Assembly: GCA_017459565.1 (NCBI GenBank)
Contig: JAFUCP010000153.1
Span: 1 to 33,340, forward strand
Length of the DNA: 33,340 bases
Direction of reading: 5' to 3'
Source of the DNA: Clostridia bacterium
GTDB taxonomy: Bacteria; Bacillota; Clostridia; Christensenellales; Aristaeellaceae
The translations under genes and the position numbers were made by a program. Shown piece by piece: positions 21,733 through 29,335 of the stretch (within the stretch, counting starts at the first letter, position 1; every line of letters begins with the position of its first letter). Below the pieces are notes generated by a model. That model did not search any database. It saw only the letters and a program-made list of their open reading frames with translations, and had not been told where the DNA came from.

Positions 21733-22893
21733 TCAGTGCAGCGTGGTGTACTTCGAGGATACCCAGCGGGTCTTGCCCTTGTAGCTGATCTTGTACCAGA
21801 CCACGCCGCGGCTGTCGGTGGACTGTTCGCCCAGATAGGTGGCCGTCTCGCCCACATGCAGCACGCCCACATCGTCATAGGACAGGCCGGGGCCGGTGCG
21901 AACGTGGGATTTGCCGCTGGTTCCCTCCACATAGCCCGACGCCCTGGGGGCGCTGGTGGGCGTCGCCGCGCCACCACCCCAGCTGCCGTCCCGCAGGACC
22001 GTATAGCGGGAGGAGACCCAGGCCGTGTTTCCCTTGTAGCTGATCTTGTACCAGGCCACGCCCCGGTTGTCCACGGAGGACTCGTTCAGGTAATTGGCCC
22101 CGCTGCCCTTCTTCAGCACGCCCAGGGAGGTGTAGCTCAGCCCCGGGCCGGTGCGGACGTGGGAATCCCCGCTCTGGCCGTAGACGTATTTTGCGCTCTG
22201 GCTCTGCTGGACAGGGGCCTGGGTCGCCACGGGGGCGAAGGGCGGCAACGTGGCCGCGGGCGTCGCGGTCGCCTGGGTCGCGCGGCGAATGTAATAGACA
22301 AAGCTGCTGTCCCGAACCGTCACAGTCATCTTCAAAAGTCCCGTGGCGTTGACCACCGCGTTGGGCAGGGTGCAGCCGAACATGTAATGGCCCTGGGCCG
22401 CGGGGGCGATGGCGTGGTTGTCGGCAGCGTTGATCACCCAGTTCTGGTTTTGCACGCCGCTGTCAAAGCCATAGGAAATATCCATGGCCGAGGCGTTGTC
22501 CGGGTTCTGCTGGAACGCCCAGCCGCCATAGGTGTTGGTGCCGTCGCTCACCTGCACCTTGCAGTTGGCCAGATAGTCCACCTGGGTGCCTTCGCCGTTG
22601 GTAATGTCCATCTTCAGCACGGCGAAGTCGGCGTCGCTGCCGGAGAGATAGTAGTCCTGGGCGCTTCCGACGCTGTGCGCGCCGGCCTGGTAAAAGCCGA
22701 TCTGGTCCTTGAAGGAAAAGCCCGTGACCGTCGCGGAGCCCTTCTGCCCCATGGACACGGCGACGCCGATCTGCACGTCGTCATAGGATTGGCCCTGTGT
22801 GGACGTGAAGAACCAATTTTCCGCCGACGCGCCGGCCACCGTCAGTCCCAGCGCGAGTACAAAAGCCAGCAGAGTGACAAATCTCTTCTTCAT
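21733..22893 (-). CDS. Secreted protein: unnamed module plus two SH3 domains
   Basis: This 386-residue protein has a signal peptide (to about Ala24) and the same N-terminal module as the next gene (about 30-203). A Thr/Ala/Pro linker follows, then two bacterial SH3 domains (about 236-300 and 320-385) that share SHVRTGPGLSY, GVLxxGxxAxYL and WYKISYKG. SH3b domains of this type bind wall peptides. The ATG 22891-22893 starts two bases after the stop of the upstream permease, with GGAGG ten bases before, so translation is coupled to the ABC importer. The shared module has no family name that I know. A role in holding or presenting substrate near the importer is inference. Confidence 0.82.
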   Translation of the reverse strand: MKKRFVTLLAFVLALGLTVAGASAENWFFTSTQGQSYDDVQIGVAVSMGQKGSATVTGFSFKDQIGFYQAGAHSVGSAQDYYLSGSDADFAVLKMDITNGEGTQVDYLANCKVQVSDGTNTYGGWAFQQNPDNASAMDISYGFDSGVQNQNWVINAADNHAIAPAAQGHYMFGCTLPNAVVNATGLLKMTVTVRDSSFVYYIRRATQATATPAATLPPFAPVATQAPVQQSQSAKYVYGQSGDSHVRTGPGLSYTSLGVLKKGSGANYLNESSVDNRGVAWYKISYKGNTAWVSSRYTVLRDGSWGGGAATPTSAPRASGYVEGTSGKSHVRTGPGLSYDDVGVLHVGETATYLGEQSTDSRGVVWYKISYKGKTRWVSSKYTTLH

Positions 22894-22895
22894 AG

Positions 22896-23876
22896 TTATC
22901 GCTCCTCCCTGAAATAGTGCAGTCCCAGGCTCTCCGGGGGCTGGTCCTCCTTCTTTTTGCGCAGGCTGGTCAGAATCAGCACGATGATGGTGACCACATA
23001 GGGCAGCATCTTGAAGATCTCCTGGGTGCTGCGGCCCAGGCCGGGGATGTACAGGTACAGGATGTACAGCGCGCCGAACAGCAGCGAGCCCCAGATGGCG
23101 TTCAGCGGCCGCCAGCGGGCGAAGATGACCAGCGCCACGGCCAGCCAGCCCCTGTCGCCGAAGCCGTTGTTGGTCCAGGTGCCGCCGGAATACTCCATCA
23201 CGAAGTAGAGCCCGCCCAGCCCCGCGATGGCCCCGCCGATGACGGTGGCCATGTACTTGTACAGCTGCACGTTGATGCCCGCCGCGTCCGCGGTGGCCGG
23301 GCTTTCGCCCACCGCCCGCAGGCACAGGCCCTGGCGGGTGCGGTTGAGATACCAGGACATGACGATGGAAATGGCGATGGCCAGATAGGTCAGGATGCCG
23401 TAGCTGAACAGCACATCGCCCAGCACGGGGATATCGCTCAGCAGCGGCAGCTTCAGCCTGAAGGCCCCGGCAGTGGCCGCCACGGAGATCTGGCCCACGC
23501 CGCCGGCCAGCTTGGACATGGAGCCGCCGAAGAAGTTGCCCAGGCCCACGCCGAAGGTAGTCAGCGCCAGGCCGGACACGTTCTGGTTGGCCCGCAGGGT
23601 GATGGTCAGCACGCTGTAGATCAGCCCGCCCAGCGCCCCGGCGGCCAGCGCCGCCAGCAGAGACAGCATAAAGCCCACGAAGGCGTTGGGCACCGCCACG
23701 GCCCGTTCATACATGAACGCCGCGGCCAGGCCCGCGATGCCGCCCAGATACATCATGCCGGGCACGCCCAGATTCAGGTTGCCGGATTTCTCCGTCAGGA
23801 TCTCACCGTTTGCGCCCAGGAGCATACACACGCCCTGACCGATGGCCTTCTGAATGAAGATGATGATGGTTCCCAC
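22896..23876 (-). CDS. ABC transporter permease, nucleoside-type (NupQ/YufQ-like)
   Basis: This 326-residue protein has about eight to nine hydrophobic helices and belongs to the BPD_transp_2 permease family. The segment GANGEILTEKSGNLNLGVPGMMYLGG (residues 20-45) is typical of the short partner in BmpA-type purine nucleoside importers, as is LRANQNVSGLALTTFG. It pairs with the longer permease encoded three bases upstream. It is the third gene of the importer set and is translationally coupled to the SH3 protein downstream. Confidence 0.9.
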   Translation of the reverse strand: MGTIIIFIQKAIGQGVCMLLGANGEILTEKSGNLNLGVPGMMYLGGIAGLAAAFMYERAVAVPNAFVGFMLSLLAALAAGALGGLIYSVLTITLRANQNVSGLALTTFGVGLGNFFGGSMSKLAGGVGQISVAATAGAFRLKLPLLSDIPVLGDVLFSYGILTYLAIAISIVMSWYLNRTRQGLCLRAVGESPATADAAGINVQLYKYMATVIGGAIAGLGGLYFVMEYSGGTWTNNGFGDRGWLAVALVIFARWRPLNAIWGSLLFGALYILYLYIPGLGRSTQEIFKMLPYVVTIIVLILTSLRKKKEDQPPESLGLHYFREER

Positions 23877-23879
23877 GGC

Positions 23880-24986
23880 TCAGTCCTCCTTCCTGCGGTG
23901 GCGGAACTCCACCTTATAGCTGATGAAGAACTCGCAGCCCAGCACAAAGAACAGCAATATACCGGTGATGATCTCGCTGGCGTTTTCGTTCAGACTGAAC
24001 TGGCTGGCGATCTGGATGGCGCCCTTGGCCATGAAGGTCAGCAGGAAGGAGACGATCATCATGGTGAAGGTGTTCAGCTTGCTCAGCCAGGCCACCACGA
24101 TGGCGGTGAAGCCCCGCCCGCCGGCCAGCGTGGTGGAGATGGTGTGCCCCGCGCCGCTGACCAGTATGAAGCCCGCCAGCCCGCACAGCGCGCCGGAGAT
24201 GGACATGGTGCGGATGATGACCTTTTTCACGCTGATGCCCGCGTAGCGCGCGGTGTTCACGCTCTGGCCCACATAGGCGATCTCATAGCCCTGCTTGGAA
24301 TAGCGCAGGTAGACGTACATAAACGCCGTGATGACCACCACGATCAAAAGGTTCCAGCCGTAGGTCATGCCAAAGAGCGCCGGCAGCCAGCCGCTCTTGG
24401 TGGAGGAATTGATGATGCCCACGCTGTTGGAGCCCGCGGGATTTTCCCAATAGACGATACAGAAGGCCACGAACTGGGTGGCGACATAGTTCATCATCAG
24501 CGTAAACAGCGTTTCATTGGTGTTCCAGCCGGCCTTGAACAGCGCCGGGATGATGCCCCAGACCATGCCCGCCAGCATTGCCGCGGCGATCATCGCCGCG
24601 AAGAGCGCGCCTGCGGGCAACTTATCGCCGAAGTTGATCATCACCGCCGCCGTTGCCGTGGCGCCGATCAGCACCTGGCCCTCGCCGCCCACGTTCCAAA
24701 AGCGCATCTTGAACGCCGGGGTGAGCGCCACGGCCACCAGCAGCAGCGCAAGCGTATCGCGGATCGTCACCCAGAGCCTGCGGCTGGAGCCCACGGCCCC
24801 GTCGATGATCCCGGCGTAAACCTCCACGGGATTCAGGCCCGTGAGCATCACGATCACCACGCCGCACACCACCAGCGCCAGCGCGATGGCCGCCAGGCGC
24901 ACCAGTATCGCCCACAGCAGGGAGCAGTCCTCCCGCTTGGAGATGTGAAAAAGCGGCTCATGCACGCCGTGAATCTGCCCTGCCAT
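23880..24986 (-). CDS. ABC transporter permease, nucleoside-type (NupP/YufP-like)
   Basis: This 368-residue membrane protein has about nine helices and the features of the longer permease of nucleoside importers: GLNPVEVYAGIIDGAVGS, then TPAFKMRFWNVGGEGQVLIGA, then GRGFTAIVVAWLSKLN. The ATG 24984-24986 overlaps the ATPase stop in a TGATG. The frame runs further upstream but only inside the ATPase gene. The RFWNVGGEGQ motif faces the ATPase and is diagnostic of this subfamily. Confidence 0.9.
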   Translation of the reverse strand: MAGQIHGVHEPLFHISKREDCSLLWAILVRLAAIALALVVCGVVIVMLTGLNPVEVYAGIIDGAVGSSRRLWVTIRDTLALLLVAVALTPAFKMRFWNVGGEGQVLIGATATAAVMINFGDKLPAGALFAAMIAAAMLAGMVWGIIPALFKAGWNTNETLFTLMMNYVATQFVAFCIVYWENPAGSNSVGIINSSTKSGWLPALFGMTYGWNLLIVVVITAFMYVYLRYSKQGYEIAYVGQSVNTARYAGISVKKVIIRTMSISGALCGLAGFILVSGAGHTISTTLAGGRGFTAIVVAWLSKLNTFTMMIVSFLLTFMAKGAIQIASQFSLNENASEIITGILLFFVLGCEFFISYKVEFRHRRKED

Positions 24987-26518
24987 CAGCGCGCGCCCCC
25001 CTTCTCGGTATGGGTCATCAGCAGTCCGATTTGCTCCTTGGTGGCGGTGCGGGCGTCCACGATGCCCGTCACCCTGCCGTCGCACAGCACCATGATCCTG
25101 TCGCACAGCTCCAGCAGCACGTCCAGATCCTCGCCCACGCACAGCACGGCCACGCCGCGCATCTTCTGCACGTTCAGCAATGAATAGATGGTATAGGCCG
25201 AGTTGATATCCAACCCCCGCACCGGATAGGCCACCATCAACACGGTGGGCGCGGAAGCGATTTCGCGGCCCACCAGCACCTTCTGCACGTTGCCGCCGGA
25301 CAGCTTGCCCACGGGCGTTGAAACGCCGGGGGTGACGACCTCCAGCGTGCCGATGATATGCTCCGCAAGGGTCCTGGGGGCGCGCCGGTCAGCCCAGAAG
25401 GCGCCGCCCTTCCTGTAGCTGCGAATCATCATGTTGTCCACCATGTCCATCGAGCCGACAAGGCCCATGCCCAAGCGGTCCTCCGGCACGAAGGACAGCT
25501 TGATGCCCAGCCGACTGATCTCCACGGCAGAGAGCTTGGTAATATCCATCATCTCTTTTCCCGGCGGGAAGTAGTCGATCTCACCGGATTCCTTGGGCTC
25601 CAGGCCGGCGATGGACTCCAGCAGCTCCTTCTGGCCGCTGCCCGCCACGCCCGCAATGCCCAATATCTCCCCGCCATAGGCGGTGAAGGATGCGTGGTTC
25701 AGGGTGATGACGCCCTCCTTGTTCACGCAGGTGACGTCCTTCATCCTCAATCGCAGCTGCGGGTCCACGGGATCGGGTCTGTCGATATCCAGCGTCACTT
25801 TGCTACCCACCATCATTTCGGTGAGGCTCTCTACAGTGGCGTCCTTGGTCTCGACAGTGCCAATGTACCTGCCCTTGTGCAGCACGGCCACCCGGTCCGA
25901 CAGGGCCAGCACCTCGTTGAGCTTATGGGTGATGATGATGATGGCGTTGCCCGCGTCGCGCATGTTGCGCAGCACGGCGAACAGCGCGTCCGTCTCCTGG
26001 GGCGTCAGCACGGCGGTGGGCTCGTCCAGAATCAGTATGTTCGCGCCGCGGTAAAGCATCTTCATGATCTCCACCGTCTGCTTTTCCGACACGGACATTT
26101 CGTAGATCTTCTTGAAGGGGTCGATCTCAAAGCCGTACTTGTGGGCCAGCTTGCTGATGCGCGTGGCCACGGCGGTGATATCCAGCTTTGTGGGGCCGGA
26201 CAGCCCCAGCACGATGTTTTCCGCCGCGGTCAGCACGTCCACCAGCTTGAAGTGCTGGTGGATCATGCCGATGCCCAGCGGGAAGGCGTCCTTCGGGGAA
26301 CGGATGGTCACCTCCTCGCCATGTACGAAGATCTGGCCCTCGTCCGGATAATAGATGCCGGAAATCATGTTCATCAGCGTCGTCTTGCCGCTGCCATTCT
26401 CGCCCAGTATCGCCAGGATCTCCCCGCTGCGCACGGACAGGTTGATCCTGTCGTTGGCGATCACCTTGCCGAACCGCTTGGATATGTTGCGAAGTTCGAT
26501 GGCGTTCGCGTCCTTCAC
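24986..26518 (-). CDS. ABC transporter ATP-binding protein, nucleoside-type (NupO/YufO-like)
   Basis: This 510-residue protein has two nucleotide-binding domains. The first has Walker A GENGSGKTT (39-47), a degenerate signature MSVSEKQTVEI and Walker B ILILDEPTAVL. The second has the family's usual degenerate Walker A (GVAGSGQKE, no Lys) and a full signature LSGGNVQKV, then AYPVRGLDI. This is the pattern of sugar and nucleoside importers of the RbsA/BmpA class. I choose the GTG 26516-26518, which lies nine bases after AAGGAGG and gives the family N-terminus; the frame is open to a TTG at 26623, where the ribosome site is weaker. No BmpA-type substrate-binding lipoprotein gene is adjacent. Confidence 0.9.
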   Translation of the reverse strand: MKDANAIELRNISKRFGKVIANDRINLSVRSGEILAILGENGSGKTTLMNMISGIYYPDEGQIFVHGEEVTIRSPKDAFPLGIGMIHQHFKLVDVLTAAENIVLGLSGPTKLDITAVATRISKLAHKYGFEIDPFKKIYEMSVSEKQTVEIMKMLYRGANILILDEPTAVLTPQETDALFAVLRNMRDAGNAIIIITHKLNEVLALSDRVAVLHKGRYIGTVETKDATVESLTEMMVGSKVTLDIDRPDPVDPQLRLRMKDVTCVNKEGVITLNHASFTAYGGEILGIAGVAGSGQKELLESIAGLEPKESGEIDYFPPGKEMMDITKLSAVEISRLGIKLSFVPEDRLGMGLVGSMDMVDNMMIRSYRKGGAFWADRRAPRTLAEHIIGTLEVVTPGVSTPVGKLSGGNVQKVLVGREIASAPTVLMVAYPVRGLDINSAYTIYSLLNVQKMRGVAVLCVGEDLDVLLELCDRIMVLCDGRVTGIVDARTATKEQIGLLMTHTEKGGAR

Positions 26519-26640
26519 CCGGTTTTCCCTCCTTGCCCGGCCTGACCGGAAGGTTTCGATTGTCATGAATTTGGCTGCTTTGCCCGATGCTATGGCCGCC
26601 GCGAACCGGCGGGCGTTTTCCAAAATGTCTCTCCATTTAT

Positions 26641-26649
26641 ATTATAACA
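26641..26649 (-). promoter_or_regulatory. Extended -10 promoter for the importer operon
   Basis: On the minus strand, TGTTATAAT gives a TGn-extended perfect -10 box (TATAAT at 26641-26646). No clear -35 box is present at 16-18 bases. The leader to the GTG at 26518 would be about 115 bases. Confidence 0.5.
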
Positions 26650-26734
26650 TGCGCCGCAAAGCAACTGCGACAGCGCAGTGATAATTTACGGTTATATTTC
26701 TTAAAGCCATTTGCCGGAAATGCGCCGTTTTGGG

Positions 26735-26763
26735 TTGCCACAGCTATAAATTTGTGTTAATAT
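26735..26763 (+). promoter_or_regulatory. Promoter for the two-TM protein and sugar kinase
   Basis: TTGCCA (26735-26740), a 17-base spacer and TAATAT (26758-26763) lie about 38 bases ahead of the ATG at 26802. AAGGAGG follows at a normal distance from the start. Confidence 0.65.
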
Positions 26764-26801
26764 GATTCGCGGGAGAAAGCAATGCGAAGGAGGAAAAGAA
26801 A

Positions 26802-27494
26802 ATGGGTACCGGGAAGAAGATCGGGGCCGCCATGGGTGGCTGGCTCGTCTACGCTCTGGTTGGCATACTGGTTGTGGCGCTGTTATCCGGGGGCTCGGAT
26901 TTCCTGCACAGGCACAGCGAATTCCTGCGCAGCGGCAAGACGGAGGACCTGAACGCTTACATCGCCCAGGGCAAGGCTTATCCCATGGATGAATTTGTCA
27001 GCGCAAATATCAAATTCGTGGCCGGGGAATACGCCAACAGCACGTCGTCCTATTCCACCATGGGCGCGAAGTTCCAGTCCGGCCAGGACCACTACTACGT
27101 CGTGGTCCTGGAGGACATGACCATCATGACCGTCATCGTGTCCAACCAGGCGGATATCGACGCCATGGACAGGCTGGCCGAGGCCACGCAGAACTACAAC
27201 GGCCCGGTAGGCATCTTTGATTCCCCCACCTTCCCCAGCTACACCGTGTCCGGCAGGCTGGAGACCCTGACCGACAGTAAAATCATCGGCTATTACAACA
27301 ACACCGTGAGCGGGGCGGACAAAAGCACCTTCAACGTCAGCATGATCGCGCTGAACGCCACGGCCACCCGGAGCGAAAACATACTGCTCTACATCGTGCT
27401 GCCCATCGCCGCCGTCATCATACTGCTTGTCGTCAGAAATTCGAGGAAGAAAAAGCTGAACCAGGCCCAGGCCGACGCGGCGCAGCACATGTGA
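26802..27494 (+). CDS. Two-TM membrane protein of unknown function
   Basis: I do not recognise this 230-residue protein. It has a transmembrane helix at about 12-31, an extracytoplasmic region of about 165 residues with many Tyr, Asp and Ser, a second helix at about 197-215 and a basic cytoplasmic tail (RNSRKKK). The middle part looks like mixed alpha/beta and has no Cys, so it is not disulfide-bonded. It begins after AAGGAGG and is followed after 33 bases by the PfkB kinase gene, so the two are probably co-transcribed. It is divergent from the nucleoside importer. Confidence 0.75.
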   Translation: MGTGKKIGAAMGGWLVYALVGILVVALLSGGSDFLHRHSEFLRSGKTEDLNAYIAQGKAYPMDEFVSANIKFVAGEYANSTSSYSTMGAKFQSGQDHYYVVVLEDMTIMTVIVSNQADIDAMDRLAEATQNYNGPVGIFDSPTFPSYTVSGRLETLTDSKIIGYYNNTVSGADKSTFNVSMIALNATATRSENILLYIVLPIAAVIILLVVRNSRKKKLNQAQADAAQHM

Positions 27495-27527
27495 CGCGCA
27501 ACAACATTTTGAAAAGAGGGGATTTCC

Positions 27528-28484
27528 ATGTTTGATGTCACCGCATTGGGCGAGCTGCTCATCGATTTCGCGCCCAAATCCGTCAACGAGGCGGGCTATC
27601 CCACGCTGTCGGCCAACCCCGGCGGCGCGCCCGGCAACTTCTTGGCCGCGCTGAATCGCTTCGGCTTAAAGACCGCAATGATCGGCAAGGTGGGCGACGA
27701 CATGTTCGGACGCCTGCTCATCAACACGCTGAACGACGCCGGCATCGAGACCCGGGGCGTCGTCGTGGACCCGCGGCAGTTCACCACGCTGGCCTTCGTA
27801 TCCCTGGACGAAAGCGGCAACCGGGACTTCAGCTTCGCCCGCAAGCCCGGCGCGGACACCTGCCTGGCGCCGGAGGAGATCGACGAGGCGCTGATCACCG
27901 ACAGCCGCGTGTTCCACTTCGGCACGCTGTCGCTGACCGACGAGCCCGCCGCCGCCGCCACCCGCCGCGCCATCGAGCTGGCCAGGGTCCACGGCGTCAC
28001 CGTAAGCCTGGACCCCAACCTGCGCAAGCCCCTCTGGCACAGCGAGGACGCCGCGAAGCAGGCCATCGAGTGGAGCCTGCGGCAGGCGGATATTGTGAAG
28101 ATCAGCGACGAGGAAATCGCGTTTTTGTGGGGCATGACCCCCGAGCAGGGTGCGCAGAGACTGCTGAACGAGTACGGCGTTTCCCTCGTCTACGCCACCC
28201 TGGGGCCGAAGGGCTGCCACGTGGCCAACAAAAACGGCGCAGCCACCGTCGCCTCCCCCGGCGGCATCCATGTGGTGGATACCACCGGCGCGGGCGATAT
28301 CTTCGGCGGCAGCGCCATGAGCCGCTTTCTGAAGCTGGGCAAGGCCCCCGATGCGCTGAGCGTTGAGGAAATGACCGACATCACCCGCTTCGCCTGCACC
28401 GCCGCCTCCCTGTCCACCCAGAAGCACGGCGGCATTTCCAGCGTGCCTACCCTTGAAGAGGTGGAGGCGAAGCTGGCGGAATAG
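27528..28484 (+). CDS. PfkB-family sugar kinase, fructokinase-like
   Basis: This 318-residue kinase phosphorylates a sugar with ATP. It has the N-terminal GELLIDF and NPGGAPGNFLAALNRFG (30-46), the PfkB first signature, and the second signature DTTGAGDIFGG (251-261) with the anion hole and catalytic base Asp257. The layout is closest to fructokinase and 2-keto-3-deoxygluconate kinase members; nucleoside kinases of the same fold cannot be excluded, which matters because a nucleoside importer is divergent next to it. The start ATG follows AGAGGGG. It is the last gene before a bidirectional terminator. Confidence 0.9.
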   Translation: MFDVTALGELLIDFAPKSVNEAGYPTLSANPGGAPGNFLAALNRFGLKTAMIGKVGDDMFGRLLINTLNDAGIETRGVVVDPRQFTTLAFVSLDESGNRDFSFARKPGADTCLAPEEIDEALITDSRVFHFGTLSLTDEPAAAATRRAIELARVHGVTVSLDPNLRKPLWHSEDAAKQAIEWSLRQADIVKISDEEIAFLWGMTPEQGAQRLLNEYGVSLVYATLGPKGCHVANKNGAATVASPGGIHVVDTTGAGDIFGGSAMSRFLKLGKAPDALSVEEMTDITRFACTAASLSTQKHGGISSVPTLEEVEAKLAE

Positions 28485-28510
28485 CGCCGGAATCGCCCGC
28501 GCGCTGATTG

Positions 28511-28680
28511 AGGCCGTTTCCCCATGGGGAGGGCAGGGACCTGTGCGGCTATTGTGAGAGAGGCGGAAGGCGACCTCATCCGCCCCTTCGGGGCTCCTTC
28601 CCCAGAGGGGAAGGCGATATCACCCCGCCGGCCAGGCCAACTTCAACTCCACACTCCACTCTCCACTCTCAGAAATCTTC
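28511..28680. repeat. Dispersed repeat cluster in the kinase-iorB gap
   Basis: This gene-free stretch holds the segment CTCATCCGCCCCTTCGGGGC followed by a CCTTCCCC-AGA-GGGGAAGG hairpin (about 28575-28616), a type of repeat I know from many Clostridia. It is followed by a pyrimidine-rich run of CACTCCAC/CTCTCCAC units (about 28645-28690). Another palindrome, CCCCATGGGG, lies at the start. I see no gene in 28485-28764. Confidence 0.65.
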
Positions 28681-28688
28681 ACTCTCAA

Positions 28689-28730
28689 AAGCGCAGGGAC
28701 AGCGAATGCAATTTCGCCGTCCCTGCGCTT
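28689..28730. terminator. Bidirectional terminator between the kinase and iorB
   Basis: AAGCGCAGGGAC (28689-28700) and GTCCCTGCGCTT (28719-28730) are perfect inverted copies, with a second inner stem GCGAA/TTCGC. AAAA flanks the left side and TTATTT the right, so it can stop transcripts from both converging genes. Confidence 0.8.
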
Positions 28731-28764
28731 ATTTGCCGTATATACGGGTCGGGGTAACCTATGT

Positions 28765-29334
28765 TCAGGCGTTTCTGCCCAATTCAAAGGCCTTTTTGTT
28801 CATTTCCAGGAATTTGGGCGGCACGGTTTCCTCGATAGCCCTGATCCATTCCGCCTCGGAGATATCCATGCGCCTGGACAGCACGCCGATCAACACCACG
28901 TTCACGGCCTTGGGGCTGCCGGCCTGTTCGGCCAGAGCCAGGGCGTCCACGGCCTGCACATCCGCCATGGCGGACAGCTTTTCCACGATGTTTTCCGGGT
29001 AGGGCATCGCGCCGGTGATCACGGGCATGGGCCAGGTCTTCTGGGTATTGGTGATGAGGTGACCGCCCTTTTTGAGATAGCTGATCCAGCGGGCGGATTC
29101 CAGAATCTCAAAGGACAGGATATAATCCGCCTCGCCCTCGTCCACGATGGGAGAATACACCCTGTCGCCATAGCGCACATAGGTGACCACGCTGCCCCCG
29201 CGCTGGCTCATGCCATGCACCTCGGAGAGCTTGACGTCATAGCCCGCGCTCAGCAGCACGTTGCCCAGCAGCTTCGAGGCCAGCAGGGTGCCCTGTCCGC
29301 CGACGCCGACGATCATGATGGAAGTGGTCTTCAT
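28765..29334 (-). CDS. iorB: Indolepyruvate:ferredoxin oxidoreductase, beta subunit
   Basis: This 189-residue subunit has the Rossmann-like N-terminus MIVGVGGQGTLLASKLLG and the SEVHGMSQRGGSVVTYVRYG motif, which are diagnostic of the gamma-type domain of 2-oxoacid:ferredoxin oxidoreductases in the IorB form. With IorA it oxidises aryl pyruvates (from Trp, Phe, Tyr) to aryl-acetyl-CoA and reduces ferredoxin. The ATG 29332-29334 starts one base after the iorA stop, so the two are translationally coupled. Confidence 0.95.
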   Translation of the reverse strand: MKTTSIMIVGVGGQGTLLASKLLGNVLLSAGYDVKLSEVHGMSQRGGSVVTYVRYGDRVYSPIVDEGEADYILSFEILESARWISYLKKGGHLITNTQKTWPMPVITGAMPYPENIVEKLSAMADVQAVDALALAEQAGSPKAVNVVLIGVLSRRMDISEAEWIRAIEETVPPKFLEMNKKAFELGRNA

Positions 29335-29335
29335 G

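Noticed and set aside
22917..25187. Long His/Gln/Gly-rich plus-strand frame over the permeases
   Set aside because: It is a reverse-complement shadow of permease genes that have clear motifs and coupled starts.
26127..26636. ATG at 26636 with TATAAT close by as a separate gene
   Set aside because: The frame is out of phase with the ATPase, overlaps it fully and shows no recognisable domain.
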